DNA of 64,000 nt from Paenimyroides aestuarii (GCF_024628805.1 NZ_CP102382.1:2294001-2358000); one strand, 5' to 3'. Positions 25,409-34,300 are shown, counted from the stretch's first letter. Notes: generated by a model not told the origin, from the sequence alone. Made by a program: numbers and translations.

Positions 25409-25751
25409 ATGAAAAAAAGTTTTCAATGAGTGGTACAGAAACCACCTCAAAAATATTGTTCCAGAAATTTTAGAGTTTTGGGAAGATAAAACTGGACAAA
25501 ATTGCAATTCTTGGGATGTAAAAAAGATGCGGACTAAATGGGGTTCTTGTATTATTGAAAAAAGAAAAACACTATTAAACCTTGAACTTGCTAAAAAGCC
25601 AAGGCATTGTTTAGAGTATGTGATTGTTCACGAGTTAATACATTTTATAGAACGCAATCACAATGATAATTTTAAGGCTCTTTTAAGCAGGTTTATGCCT
25701 AACTGGAAGACCTACAAGAGAGAACTAAACGATTTACCTGTGGCTTATTAG
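25409..25751 (+). pseudogene. YgjP/SprT-like metallopeptidase, truncated and frameshifted
   Basis: The M48/DUF45 (YgjP) zinc-protease region is clear: KMRTKWGSC, LLNLELAKKP, then HELIHFIERNHNDNFK with the two His and the downstream acid/His of the zinc site. The frame opens only at 25413 (FNEWYRNHLKNIVPEILEF), after the stop TGA. The ATG at 25409 is one base out of frame because of a seven-A run; with six A the reading MKKVFNEWYRNHL would be continuous. Even so it would be only about 114 residues, against about 230 in the family; the N-terminal beta domain is lost. Such proteases often follow hsdR in type I loci. Confidence 0.65.
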
Positions 25752-25849
25752 TTTTCTCATACTTTTGATACTATCAAATGATACTATAATAAATGAAATC
25801 GAGTTTATGAGATTGCATCAAACAATATTAAAAAAATAGTAAGTAGCGG

Positions 25850-26116
25850 ATGAAATCACCTTATCAGATTACCGATGCCTTATTAAAATTAGTTGTGGAA
25901 TCACTCATCAAGCAAAAACAAGATGACCATTACAACAAATTATTTGAATACGATAAAAAAGGAAATTCAACACCATTTATAGAGTTTATGTTGGAAATTA
26001 TTTCAGCGTCATTAAACGGACTTTTGCAATCGCAATCTGTAACACTTCATACAGAGGATAGAATACGCTTATTTGCAGTCAAAATTGACAAAAACATGTT
26101 CAGCATAAACCTATAA
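25850..26116 (+). pseudogene. Fic-family protein, C-terminal fragment
   Basis: 88 codons. The stretch DDHYNKLFEYDKKGNSTPFI-EFMLE, then TEDRIRLF...FSINL, fits the region after the Fic catalytic loop ('YY..L...DK.G....FIEFML..I', then 'R...F...IG...F...D'). The catalytic HxFx(D/E)GNGRxxR motif is absent and the winged-helix tail is cut, so the fragment cannot AMPylate. It lies about 100 bases after the metallopeptidase wreck and is the last trace of the defence locus before the conserved pepT region. The family call is by pattern and moderately sure. Confidence 0.5.
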
Positions 26117-26124
26117 ATCAAAAA

Positions 26125-26156
26125 AAACACCTGCAAAAATACTTTTGCAAGTGTTT
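26125..26156. terminator. bidirectional terminator
   Basis: AAACACCTGCAAAA pairs with TTTTGCAAGTGTTT (one mismatch) with A- and T-runs on the two sides. It separates the restriction locus from the convergent pepT gene. Confidence 0.75.
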
Positions 26157-26212
26157 AATTTTGTCTAATAAATCGAGTGTTGATTTTAGAACTAATTTTT
26201 ATTTAAAAAGAA

Positions 26213-27460
26213 TTATCTTTTAGCGGTGATTTCGGCAATTTTTACAATAACTTGTGTAGCTTTCATGATACTTTCAACTGGAACATACTCGTACTTTCCG
26301 TGAAAGTTGTGTCCGCCTGCAAAAATATTTGGACAAGGTAATCCCATATACGAAAGCTGTGAGCCATCCGTACCACCACGAATTGGTTTTATAATTGGTT
26401 TTATATTTAATTCTTTCATCGCTTGCTCAGCAATATCAACAATATGCATCACAGGTTCAACCTTTTCTTTCATATTATAATACTGGTCTTTAATTTCACA
26501 TTCAACGATTTTATCACCAAATTTCTCAGCGTATTTTTTGTTGAATTTGTTTACCATTTCGCGGATTAACTTTTTACGCTTTTTAAATTTTTTCATACTG
26601 TGGTCGCGAATAATCATGTGCACTTCTGTTTCTTCGATTGATCCATGAATATCGTTTACATGAAAGAAGCCCTCATAACCGGTAGTTTTTTCTGGCACTT
26701 CTTTGCTTGGTAATTTAGATATGAATTTATTTGCCAAAAGCATAGAATTAATCATTTTTCCTTTTGCATATCCTGGGTGTACACTTTTTCCTTTAAAGAT
26801 TAATTTTACACCTGCAGCATTAAAATTTTCGTATTCTAATTCACCAATTTGGCTTCCGTCCATGGTGTATGCCCAATCAGCTGCAAATTTTGCTACATCG
26901 AATTTATGGGCTCCTCGGCCAATTTCTTCATCGGGTGTAAAGCCAATTCGGATTTTGCCATGTTTAATCTCTGGGTGCTGGATCAGATATTCCATAGCGG
27001 ATACAATCTCACAAATACCTGCTTTGTCATCTGCACCTAACAACGTTGTTCCGTCTGTTGTTATTAGTGTTTGCCCTTTATATTGCAACAAGTCATCAAA
27101 ATAATTTGGGGATAGAATAATGTTTTCTTCCTTGTTTAATACAATATCACCACCGTCGTAGTTATGTACAATTTGGGGTTTTACATTTGCACCAGTAAAA
27201 TCGGGCGATGTATCAAAATGCGAAACAAAACCAATTGTTGGCACATCGTGCGATACGTTACTTGGCAATGTTGCCATGATGTATGCGTTTTCATCAATCG
27301 TTACATCTTCCATACCAATCTGTTTCAGCTCTTCCACTAATTGGTTGGCTAAATCCCATTGTTTTTTGGTTGATGGTGTAGTTTCTGAATTTGGATCCGA
27401 TTCTGTATCTACGGTCACGTAACTTACAAATCGGTCAATAATATGTTGTTTATTTTCCAT
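26213..27460 (-). CDS. pepT: peptidase T (tripeptide aminopeptidase)
   Basis: 415 residues, M20B family, releasing N-terminal residues from tripeptides in the cytoplasm with two zinc ions. The metal ligands are visible: H81 and D83 in SHFDTSPDF, bridging D144 in LGADDKAG, the catalytic pair E178-E179 in TPDEEIG, and the late His in [12 protein letters not shown]. The lid domain follows residue 215. Length and motifs are normal. A -7 box lies 20 bases before the ATG and a shared hairpin terminator lies downstream. Confidence 0.96.
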   Translation of the reverse strand: MENKQHIIDRFVSYVTVDTESDPNSETTPSTKKQWDLANQLVEELKQIGMEDVTIDENAYIMATLPSNVSHDVPTIGFVSHFDTSPDFTGANVKPQIVHNYDGGDIVLNKEENIILSPNYFDDLLQYKGQTLITTDGTTLLGADDKAGICEIVSAMEYLIQHPEIKHGKIRIGFTPDEEIGRGAHKFDVAKFAADWAYTMDGSQIGELEYENFNAAGVKLIFKGKSVHPGYAKGKMINSMLLANKFISKLPSKEVPEKTTGYEGFFHVNDIHGSIEETEVHMIIRDHSMKKFKKRKKLIREMVNKFNKKYAEKFGDKIVECEIKDQYYNMKEKVEPVMHIVDIAEQAMKELNIKPIIKPIRGGTDGSQLSYMGLPCPNIFAGGHNFHGKYEYVPVESIMKATQVIVKIAEITAKR

Positions 27461-27479
27461 TTTTAAAATTTAAGTTTTA

Positions 27480-27487
27480 CAAAAATA
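27480..27487 (-). promoter_or_regulatory. -7 promoter element of pepT
   Basis: On the minus strand TATTTTTG, fitting TAnnTTTG, about 20 bases before the pepT ATG. Confidence 0.55.
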
Positions 27488-27542
27488 TTAAAAAGGAACA
27501 ATTAAAAGAAGTGTAATGCAGTTTATTTAAGGTAGATAAAAC

Positions 27543-27570
27543 AAAAAAAGCCTAACAATATGTTAAGCTT
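27543..27570 (-). terminator. terminator of the tRNA transcript
   Basis: AAGCTTAACA-TAT-TGTTAGGCTT on the minus strand (one G-T pair) followed by seven T. It lies just downstream of tRNA-Tyr. Confidence 0.75.
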
Positions 27571-27575
27571 TTTTG

Positions 27576-27656
27576 TGGGGAGAGCAGGATTCGAACCTGC
27601 GAAGGTTTCCCAACGGATTTACAGTCCGTCCTCGTTGGCCGCTTGAGTATCTCCCC
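27576..27656 (-). tRNA. tRNA-Tyr (anticodon GTA)
   Basis: On the minus strand the acceptor stem is GGGGAGA...TCTCCCC with discriminator A. The anticodon loop reads CTGTAAA (GTA). A long variable arm is present, as expected for bacterial tRNA-Tyr, and the T arm has GGTTCGAATCC. CCA is not encoded. It is probably co-transcribed with the tRNA-Ser 12 bases upstream. Confidence 0.95.
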
Positions 27657-27668
27657 AGACCATTTTTG

Positions 27669-27753
27669 CGGAGAAAGAGGGATTCGAACCCCCGGACCTG
27701 TTACAGTCAACAGTTTTCAAGACTGCCGCATTCGACCACTCTGCCATTTCTCC
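27669..27753 (-). tRNA. tRNA-Ser (anticodon TGA)
   Basis: On the minus strand GGAGAAA...TTTCTCC with discriminator G. The anticodon loop is CTTGAAA (TGA), followed by a long variable arm typical of serine tRNAs and the T loop GGTTCGAATCC. A -7 box lies about 30 bases upstream and tRNA-Tyr follows. Confidence 0.95.
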
Positions 27754-27783
27754 TTAACGTTGTTTCCTTCGTTAATTGTGATG

Positions 27784-27791
27784 CAAATATA
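27784..27791 (-). promoter_or_regulatory. -7 promoter element of tRNA-Ser/tRNA-Tyr
   Basis: Minus-strand TATATTTG, a perfect TAnnTTTG box, 30 bases before tRNA-Ser. Confidence 0.65.
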
Positions 27792-27879
27792 GAGGGAATT
27801 TCCTATTCTGCAAGGGCTTTTGTGTGTTTTTTTTTATTTTTTTTATAACTGTTTCATTTTCAGAAATAAAAAAACAAAA

Positions 27880-28260
27880 TTATTTTTTTGTGGGATAAAC
27901 GTCTTTAATAAGCACTTTGTCGCTGTAATTGATCATTTCTACAGTAATAGGTTCTTTTTGAGCATTTTGTCCTTCAATAACGTATAATTTACCATTTTGC
28001 TCGGCAATGTTGCTTCTGTCAAAATCTACATCACCGTGGGTTAAGCACATTTTAATATCGTTCATATCTACCACCGATTGGTCGAAACTTGTTTGTGCTT
28101 TATCAGAAATTGTTAATGGTTTTGAACGTAAATCTTTTAAAACCCTACAATTGGGTAGGTAGCAAAACTCCGTATCTTTTGCATCGAAAAAATAGAATAC
28201 AATGATACCGCCAATTAAAAGTCCTAATAAATAGTAAGCGAAACGCTGTGAAAATTTCAT
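27880..28260 (-). CDS. membrane-anchored hypothetical protein (DUF4258-like)
   Basis: 126 residues from the ATG at 28260. This start is preferred because a -7 box lies just upstream at 28277 and covers the longer possible start. An N-terminal helix (about 8-24, YYLLGLLIGGIIVFYFF) anchors a small periplasmic or cytoplasmic domain with two Cys in 'FCYLPNCRVLKDLRSKPL'. The layout resembles DUF4258 proteins that flavobacteria keep next to alanine dehydrogenase. It is downstream of ald on the same strand but has its own promoter. Function unknown. Confidence 0.65.
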   Translation of the reverse strand: MKFSQRFAYYLLGLLIGGIIVFYFFDAKDTEFCYLPNCRVLKDLRSKPLTISDKAQTSFDQSVVDMNDIKMCLTHGDVDFDRSNIAEQNGKLYVIEGQNAQKEPITVEMINYSDKVLIKDVYPTKK

Positions 28261-28276
28261 ATTAAAATAATTTTGC

Positions 28277-28284
28277 CAAAAGTA
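28277..28284 (-). promoter_or_regulatory. -7 promoter element
   Basis: Minus-strand TACTTTTG, fitting TAnnTTTG, 17 bases before the ATG at 28260; it decides the start of that gene. Confidence 0.55.
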
Positions 28285-28297
28285 CAACTATTCTCAT

Positions 28298-29494
28298 TTA
28301 AAGCACTATTAAATTAATGTCTTTATAATTTAAGTGAAACCATTTGCCTATTGCTTCGTTAACCAAAATTCCTTTGTACATATAAATTCCCGAACGAATG
28401 GTGTTGTCGTAGCTCACCGCATCATCTATAGAACCGTTTTCACTTAAATCAAGCAAATAGGGCGATATAATGTTGCTTATAGCCAAAGAGGCTGTTTTAG
28501 AATATTTTGCTGTGATATTGGGCACTCCATAATGAATCACGCCATATTTTGTGATAGTTGGTTTTTCGTGTGTGGTTACTTCCGATGTTTCAAAACAACC
28601 ACCATTGTCTATGCAAACATCTATAATCACAGCACCTGGTTTCATGCGTTGCACCATTTCTTCTGTTACCAAAATAGGGGAGCGGTTGCAACCTTTTACG
28701 GCGCCAATGGCCACATCGCAACGCATAAGCGCTTTTGAAAGTACTTTTTCTTGTATGGTTGATGTGAAGACTTGTGTGGGTAGTGTTTTTTGTAAACGTT
28801 TTAATTTGTGAATATTATTGTCAAACACTTTCACGTTTACGCCTAAAGCCAATGCTGTTCGTATGGCCGATTCTGCCACCAAACCTGCCCCAAGAATAAC
28901 AACTTCTGTTGGAGGCACACCGGCTACATTGCCAAAAAGCAATCCTTTGCCACCATTCATTCTGCACATATAATCGGCAGCAATTTGAATTGAAGCAATT
29001 CCGGCAATTTGGCTTATTGCATCTAAAAACGGATAAGCGTTGTAGCGGTCTTTGATGAATTCATAACACAAAGCAGTAATTTTCTTTTTTTCGAGTGCTG
29101 CGAAATATTCCTTTGTTTGCGTTTTTAATTGTATGGCTGAAAACAGATAGGTTTTGGGTTTCATGAGCCGTATTTCTTCTATTGTAGGTGGTTCTACTTT
29201 TAATAGAATAGGGCAGCCGAAAACTTTTTCTTTGTCGTGGGTAATTACAGCACCTGCTTCGCTGTACTTTTTATCGTCATAACTAGCTTCTACACCCGCA
29301 CCTGCTTCAATCAATACTTTGTGTCCGGCTTTTACAAGCATATTTACCGATTCGGGTGTAAGGCACACCCTTTTTTCAATTTTAAAATCTTCTTTGGGAA
29401 TGCCAATAAAAAGTTGTCCGCGTTTTTTACGGATTTCCAGTTTTTCCTCTTGAGGAATTAATTGCGATTTTGAAAAAGGGCTCATTGTATCCAT
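28298..29494 (-). CDS. ald: alanine dehydrogenase
   Basis: 398 residues of the alanine dehydrogenase / transhydrogenase-alpha family. It interconverts L-alanine and pyruvate plus ammonia with NAD. Visible: N-terminal catalytic domain with 'GIPKEDFKIEKRVCLTPESV' and 'HKVLIEAGAG', then the Rossmann region 'EVVILGAGLVAESAIRTALALGVNVKVFDN', then 'HYGVPNITA'. It is the last gene of a tight unit porX-tsaE-ald (3-base gaps). The pairing with a T9SS regulator is typical for this phylum and its meaning is unknown. Confidence 0.9.
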   Translation of the reverse strand: MDTMSPFSKSQLIPQEEKLEIRKKRGQLFIGIPKEDFKIEKRVCLTPESVNMLVKAGHKVLIEAGAGVEASYDDKKYSEAGAVITHDKEKVFGCPILLKVEPPTIEEIRLMKPKTYLFSAIQLKTQTKEYFAALEKKKITALCYEFIKDRYNAYPFLDAISQIAGIASIQIAADYMCRMNGGKGLLFGNVAGVPPTEVVILGAGLVAESAIRTALALGVNVKVFDNNIHKLKRLQKTLPTQVFTSTIQEKVLSKALMRCDVAIGAVKGCNRSPILVTEEMVQRMKPGAVIIDVCIDNGGCFETSEVTTHEKPTITKYGVIHYGVPNITAKYSKTASLAISNIISPYLLDLSENGSIDDAVSYDNTIRSGIYMYKGILVNEAIGKWFHLNYKDINLIVL

Positions 29495-29497
29495 AAA

Positions 29498-29902
29498 TTA
29501 TTCAAAATTTAATTCGCGTGTGTGTTCATTTATTATTCTGATCGAAACTTTGTGGGTTTCATCGGGTATTACATCCATAGCCATTTCGGGCCATTCTACA
29601 AAACACCACACATTTTCAGTAAAATATTCATCTAATCCCATATCATAAGCTTCTTCTTGATTTTTTAATCGATACAAATCAAAATGAAAAACCTTGCCTT
29701 GATCTCCGAAATATTCGTTTACAATTGAAAAAGTAGGACTGTTTGCCATATCGTTTACACCCAAATTTTTTGCAAGTGCTTTGATCAACGTGGTTTTTCC
29801 TGCACCCATTTGTGCTTCAAAAAGCCATGTTTTGTGCGTGCTGCTATTGATTAACTTCTTCGCCACTTCATCTAAATTTTGGATAGAGTAGGTAATGGTC
29901 AT
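29498..29902 (-). CDS. tsaE: TsaE, ATPase of the tRNA t6A threonylcarbamoyl complex
   Basis: 134 residues. P-loop GAGKTT at 33-38 (FEAQMGAGKTTLIKALAKNL), the switch region 'SPTFSIVNEY', the family strand 'VFHFDLYRLKNQEEAYDMGLDEYF' and 'WCFVEWPE'. TsaE binds TsaB-TsaD and uses ATP in making N6-threonylcarbamoyl-adenosine at position 37 of ANN-decoding tRNAs. It lies between porX (3-base gap) and ald (3-base gap). The length is slightly short but complete. Confidence 0.95.
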   Translation of the reverse strand: MTITYSIQNLDEVAKKLINSSTHKTWLFEAQMGAGKTTLIKALAKNLGVNDMANSPTFSIVNEYFGDQGKVFHFDLYRLKNQEEAYDMGLDEYFTENVWCFVEWPEMAMDVIPDETHKVSIRIINEHTRELNFE

Positions 29903-29905
29903 TTT

Positions 29906-31459
29906 TTACTTTTTTGGTGTTAATGTAATAAATGGTATAATCATTTCTTCTAGCGAAATTCCTCCGTGCTGATAAGTATTTTTAAAATAACTCACATAAT
30001 AATTATAGTTGTTAATATACGCCAAAAAATAATCGCTTTTAGCAAAGATATACGAACTACTGATATTTATCGCCGGTAATTGTACTTTTTTAGGATCTTT
30101 CACCACATATACATCTTTTGGTTCATAGGTTAGTGATTTCCCTGTTTTATAACGCAAATTTAAACTTGTGTTTTTGTCACCTATCACTTGCGACGGATTT
30201 TTACAGTTAATGGTACCGTGATCGGTTGTGATAATTAGTTTAAAACCGTTGTTTTGTGCTTGTTGAATAATATCTAATAACGGAGAGTTTTTAAACCAGC
30301 TTTGAGTAAGCGAACGATACGCTTTATCGGTTGATGCTAATTCTTTTATAACTTCCATTTCGGTTTTTGCATGCGATATCATATCCACAAAATTATAAAC
30401 CAATGCAATTAACTTATTGTCTTTCATTGATTTAAAATTATCTGCGAATTTTTTGCCGTCTTTTAAATTGGTGATTTTATGGTATTCGTGTTTAATGTTT
30501 ATGCGCAAACGTTTTAATTGCTCTTCTAGGAAATTGGCTTCAAAAAGATTTTTTCCGCCATCGTCTGTATCGTTTTTCCAATATTGTGGCAATTGTTTTT
30601 CCATTTCTAGGGGCGTTAATCCAGAAAAAATGGCGTTTCGGGCATATTGAGTTGCTGTGGGTAGTATTGAAAAATAATAATCTTCTTTTGATACTTTATA
30701 ATGTTGGTTCACGATGCCTTCAAATGCTTTCCATTGATCGTATCGCAAATTATCAATCACAATAAATAAGATATTTTCTTCGCCACGAAGCTCAGGAACT
30801 ACTTTTCTTACGAATAATTTGTGCGAAAATAATGGGGCAGTTTCTTCATCATTGATCCAATCTTCGTAGTTTTTTTCTACAAATTTACCAAACTGAATAT
30901 TGGCTTCTTCTTTTTGGCGTTCTAGAATCTCCGCCAAATTTTGATCTTCAATGTTTTCTAATTGCATTTCCCAAAAAATCAAACGCTTGTACAAATCGGC
31001 CCAATCTTGGTGCGAATTTGCATGCATCATATCCATCGCAATTTTTCGAAATTCTTTTTGATAATCTAAAGAAGTTTTTTCGGAAACCAACCTTGAATGG
31101 TCTAAATTCTTTTTTAAACTCAATAATATTTGATTGGGATTTACGGGTTTTATCAAATAATCGGCAATTTTAGAACCAATGGCTTCATCCATTATATATT
31201 CTTCTTCACTCTTTGTAATCATTATAATAGGAGTGGTCGATTTTTTTTCTTTTAGTTCTGCCAAAGTTTCCAAACCAGTAATTCCCGGCATGTTTTCATC
31301 TAAAAAAACAATGTCAAAATTGTCTTCATCGAACAAATCAATCGCATCTTGCCCATTGGTAGCAGTAGTTACTTGGTAGCCTTTCTTTTCTAAAAATAGT
31401 ATATGTGGTTTTAAAAGGTCAATTTCGTCATCAACCCATAATATTTTAATTTCGTTCAT
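29906..31459 (-). CDS. porX: PorX, response regulator / PglZ-domain regulator of type IX secretion
   Basis: 517 residues. An N-terminal receiver domain has the acidic pocket D10-D11 and phospho-acceptor D54 (VFLDENMPGITG), and K in 'LIKPVNP'. A linker follows (about 125-200), then a PglZ / alkaline-phosphatase-like domain (ILFIVIDNLRYDQW, then 'ITTDHGTINCKNP') that binds zinc and acts on nucleotide signals in described PorX proteins. PorX controls expression and function of the type IX secretion system with PorY and SigP. It is first in the porX-tsaE-ald unit. An IS982 insertion lies about 130 bases upstream. Confidence 0.94.
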   Translation of the reverse strand: MNEIKILWVDDEIDLLKPHILFLEKKGYQVTTATNGQDAIDLFDEDNFDIVFLDENMPGITGLETLAELKEKKSTTPIIMITKSEEEYIMDEAIGSKIADYLIKPVNPNQILLSLKKNLDHSRLVSEKTSLDYQKEFRKIAMDMMHANSHQDWADLYKRLIFWEMQLENIEDQNLAEILERQKEEANIQFGKFVEKNYEDWINDEETAPLFSHKLFVRKVVPELRGEENILFIVIDNLRYDQWKAFEGIVNQHYKVSKEDYYFSILPTATQYARNAIFSGLTPLEMEKQLPQYWKNDTDDGGKNLFEANFLEEQLKRLRINIKHEYHKITNLKDGKKFADNFKSMKDNKLIALVYNFVDMISHAKTEMEVIKELASTDKAYRSLTQSWFKNSPLLDIIQQAQNNGFKLIITTDHGTINCKNPSQVIGDKNTSLNLRYKTGKSLTYEPKDVYVVKDPKKVQLPAINISSSYIFAKSDYFLAYINNYNYYVSYFKNTYQHGGISLEEMIIPFITLTPKK

Positions 31460-31586
31460 AGCAATAATGTTTTAACCTTTTAAATGTAAAAGGGTATCAA
31501 GGCTTAAATGTACTAAAAAAACTTCTATCCATTTCTTAAAAAACACCTAAAAATTGCAAGGGTTATTTAATGCAAAAATGTTATAA

Positions 31587-32600
31587 ACCTGAGTTCGATT
31601 AATCAGAACATTGTTAACTGATTTGTTTTTAGTTCATTATATTGTATTGAAGGTTTTTTAGGAAAAAATGAATAAGCAATTAGACCCGAAATAAGGTTTG
31701 TAAGAAAGTTTCCTATAGATCTATGTCTTGAATGTTCAATTTGACACATATTTTTCAATTCATCGTTAACTGTTTCAATAACAGAACGTTTTCTCAATAG
31801 TATTTTGTCAGACAAGGTCATTAAACAGTTTTTCATATTGTTTTTAAGTTGTGTGATTAGATGAACACCATCAACAAATAATATGTCTGCAATTTTTTTA
31901 GAGATATACCCTTTATCTGCAAAGAGTTTTCCGAAAATCCCTTTGAGAAATCCTTCATTTTTAAGAGGTTCACGGTCATCTACATTGGCTTGTGTAATAG
32001 TAAAGCTTAGAATTTCACCCTTTTCATTGATAATTAAGTGAAGCTTGAACCCATAGAACCACCCCATAGTGGACTTGCCTACGGTAGCTATATCTTTGAA
32101 CACTTTATTGTTTTTGATTCGCTTGTTTTTACAAACCCTTACTGGAGTGGAATCAACAAATGAAATACCTGTACAATTGCCCATACAGCAGGTTTTTAAA
32201 AACATTGTGAGCGGAAGTATGTTGGATTGCATAAGCTCTGTAAATCTATTGTAAGACACTGTTTTAGGAAACTCAGCTTGCATATGTTTTTGAATATAGA
32301 AAATGTAAAAGTGCTTAAAGCATCTGAAACCGCTCAAATGAAAAAGAATCATAATACTTATTATTTCACTGGGTGACATCATTGGGGGTCTTTTAGATTT
32401 GTTTCCAATACTGTTTTTTTCAAGAAAAGGAAAAAATTGCTGGCAAAATTCATCAACAAGACAAAAAATTTCTGTAATTTTATCGAAATTAATCATAAGA
32501 AATAGTTGTTTAAATGTTTAACAATCAGATAATTAAATATACAACTATTTCTTTTTTTATACAATATATTTATCCTAAATAATAATAATCGAACTCAGGT
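31587..32600 (-). mobile_element. IS982-family insertion sequence, intact
   Basis: 1014 bp bounded by perfect 15-base inverted repeats ACCTGAGTTCGATTA (31587-31601) and its complement (32586-32600). The flanks carry a 5-base direct repeat TATAA (31582-31586 and 32601-32605), as expected for target-site duplication. It encodes one DDE transposase with no defect. It lies between the divergent porX and glycosyltransferase genes. Confidence 0.92.
31603..32496 (-). CDS. IS982-family transposase
   Basis: 297 residues. The DDE triad is D115 (ISFVDSTPVRVCKN), D194 (FADKGYISKK) and E241 (RSVIETVNDELK), with the family features 'KLHLIINEKGEI' and 'TQANVDDREPL'. The N-terminal region has the 'PPMMSPSEIISIMILFHLSGF' helix. 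It fills the intact IS at 31587-32600. The protein is of a different subtype from the two transposase fragments at 10.8 and 15.9 kb, so it is not their source. Confidence 0.93.
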   Translation of the reverse strand: MINFDKITEIFCLVDEFCQQFFPFLEKNSIGNKSKRPPMMSPSEIISIMILFHLSGFRCFKHFYIFYIQKHMQAEFPKTVSYNRFTELMQSNILPLTMFLKTCCMGNCTGISFVDSTPVRVCKNKRIKNNKVFKDIATVGKSTMGWFYGFKLHLIINEKGEILSFTITQANVDDREPLKNEGFLKGIFGKLFADKGYISKKIADILFVDGVHLITQLKNNMKNCLMTLSDKILLRKRSVIETVNDELKNMCQIEHSRHRSIGNFLTNLISGLIAYSFFPKKPSIQYNELKTNQLTMF

Positions 32601-32621
32601 TATAAATATTTTGTTTTTCGG

Positions 32622-32629
32622 TACATTTG
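32622..32629 (+). promoter_or_regulatory. -7 promoter element of the glycosyltransferase gene
   Basis: TACATTTG fits TAnnTTTG. It lies 21 bases after the right end of the IS, so any -33 element would fall in or next to the target duplication and IS end. Confidence 0.5.
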
Positions 32630-32686
32630 TACCACTTATTAATAAAAACAACAGCAATAAACCGCTGGGTTAACTAAAAATTTTAA

Positions 32687-33682
32687 ATGAATTATTCTTT
32701 TGTAATACCTATATACAACCGTCCGGAGGAAATGGAAGAATTGCTTTACAGTTTATCCAAACAAACCTATACCGATTATTTTGAAGTGGTGGTGGTGGAA
32801 GATGGATCAACTATTGATTGCCGTGAGGTGGTGAACAGATACAGCGATCAACTAAACATTGCTTACCACTATAAAGATAATTCCGGTCCGGGCGATTCGC
32901 GCAATTATGGCATGAAAGTGGCAAAAGGAGATTATTTCATAATTTTGGATTCAGATTGTATTCTTCCACCCAATTATTTAACGGAAGTGCATGCGTATCT
33001 CACTAACAATTATGTAGATTGTTTTGGCGGACCCGATGCTGCACATGAATCGTTTTCTGATGTTCAAAAGGCAATTAACCAAGTAATGACATCGGTTTTA
33101 ACAACAGGTGGCGTTCGCGGAGCATCTGAAAAATTAGGTAAGTTTCAACCACGAAGTTTCAATATGGGAATTTCTAAAAAAGCATTTATGGAATCGAAAG
33201 GTTTTGGAAAAATTCATCCTGGCGAAGATCCCGATTTATCGATACGCTTGTGGAAATTGCATTTTAAAACTGCTTTAATAACAAATGCTTATGTTTTCCA
33301 CAAACGCAGAATCGATTGGGAAAAATTCTACAAACAAGTAAATAAATTTGGAAAGGCACGCCCTATTTTAAACCAGCGCTATCCTGAATACAACAAAATC
33401 ACCTATTGGTTTCCGTCGTTGTTTATTGTTGGGTTTTGCTTTTCGGTTTTGGCTATTTTTCTAGGAATATATGTATTCATTGCATTGTATGTGTTCTATT
33501 TTTTGGCATTATTCATGCAAAGTTTAGTTGCAACAAAAAGCTTAAAAATAAGTTTTTTAACTATAATTGCAAGTTTTATTCAATTTTTTGGATATGGGGC
33601 AGGGTTTTTGTATAGTTATTTTCTGTTAAATATAAAAAAGGAGGATGCTGTTGAAGCAATGCCCGAAATGTTTTTTAAATAA
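32687..33682 (+). CDS. family 2 glycosyltransferase, membrane-bound
   Basis: 331 residues. GT-A fold with 'SFVIPIYNRPEEMEELLYSL', 'VVEDGST', 'SGPGDSRNYG' and the metal-binding D-x-D (ILDSDCILP). A later 'GEDPDLSIRL' gives the usual catalytic ED. Two C-terminal membrane helices occupy about 245-310. The sugar and acceptor are unknown; enzymes of this kind make surface glycans or glycolipids. It is joined to coaE without a gap. Confidence 0.9.
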   Translation: MNYSFVIPIYNRPEEMEELLYSLSKQTYTDYFEVVVVEDGSTIDCREVVNRYSDQLNIAYHYKDNSGPGDSRNYGMKVAKGDYFIILDSDCILPPNYLTEVHAYLTNNYVDCFGGPDAAHESFSDVQKAINQVMTSVLTTGGVRGASEKLGKFQPRSFNMGISKKAFMESKGFGKIHPGEDPDLSIRLWKLHFKTALITNAYVFHKRRIDWEKFYKQVNKFGKARPILNQRYPEYNKITYWFPSLFIVGFCFSVLAIFLGIYVFIALYVFYFLALFMQSLVATKSLKISFLTIIASFIQFFGYGAGFLYSYFLLNIKKEDAVEAMPEMFFK

Positions 33683-34270
33683 ATGACAAAGATTATTGGA
33701 GTTACCGGCGGGATTGGTAGTGGAAAAACCACCGTGATTAATTATATCCAATCAAAAGGCTACGCCGTTTATGTGGCCGATGACGCGGGTAGAGAAGTGA
33801 TGAAAAAGCCCGAAATCATTGAAAAAGTACAACAACTTTTCAATAATGATGTGTTGCAAAACGATGGTTTTTTAGATCGATCCAAAATTGCAAAATTGGT
33901 TTTCAATGATGCCCAACTTTTGAAACAATTGAACCAGATTGTTCATCCGGCAGTGAAGATTGATTTTAAAAATTTTCTTGAACGTAATCAGCACCAGCCT
34001 TTTGTTTTTAAAGAAACTGCTGTTTTGTTTGAATCGGGTGCATATAAAGAATGTAGTGCCACTATATTAATTACTGCTCCTTTAGAAATTCGTATGCAAC
34101 GTGTTATGAAAAGAGATCAGGTTACAAAACAAGAAGTATTAAACAGGGTAAAAAACCAACTACCTGATGAAGAGAAATCGCTCTTAGCTACTTTCGTTGT
34201 TGAGAATATCGATTTAAACGAAACATTTAAGAGTGTTGACGATGTTTTAGAAAAAATTAAAACAATTTGA
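33683..34270 (+). CDS. coaE: dephospho-CoA kinase
   Basis: 195 residues. P-loop GGIGSGKTT at 9-17, the family strand 'YAVYVADDAGREVM', 'LNQIVHPAV' (CoA-binding His-Pro) and the lid 'RMQRVMKRDQVTKQEVLNRVKNQ'. It phosphorylates the 3' hydroxyl of dephospho-CoA, the last step in CoA synthesis. The ATG directly follows the glycosyltransferase stop, suggesting translational coupling. Confidence 0.96.
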   Translation: MTKIIGVTGGIGSGKTTVINYIQSKGYAVYVADDAGREVMKKPEIIEKVQQLFNNDVLQNDGFLDRSKIAKLVFNDAQLLKQLNQIVHPAVKIDFKNFLERNQHQPFVFKETAVLFESGAYKECSATILITAPLEIRMQRVMKRDQVTKQEVLNRVKNQLPDEEKSLLATFVVENIDLNETFKSVDDVLEKIKTI

Positions 34271-34300
34271 TTTTTAATGTTAACTTTAGGTTAAAAGCAC

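Noticed and set aside
27573..27848. 91-codon plus-strand ORF
   Set aside because: It is the antisense of tRNA-Tyr and tRNA-Ser, a well-known artefact peptide (EQDSNLRR, RDSNPR).
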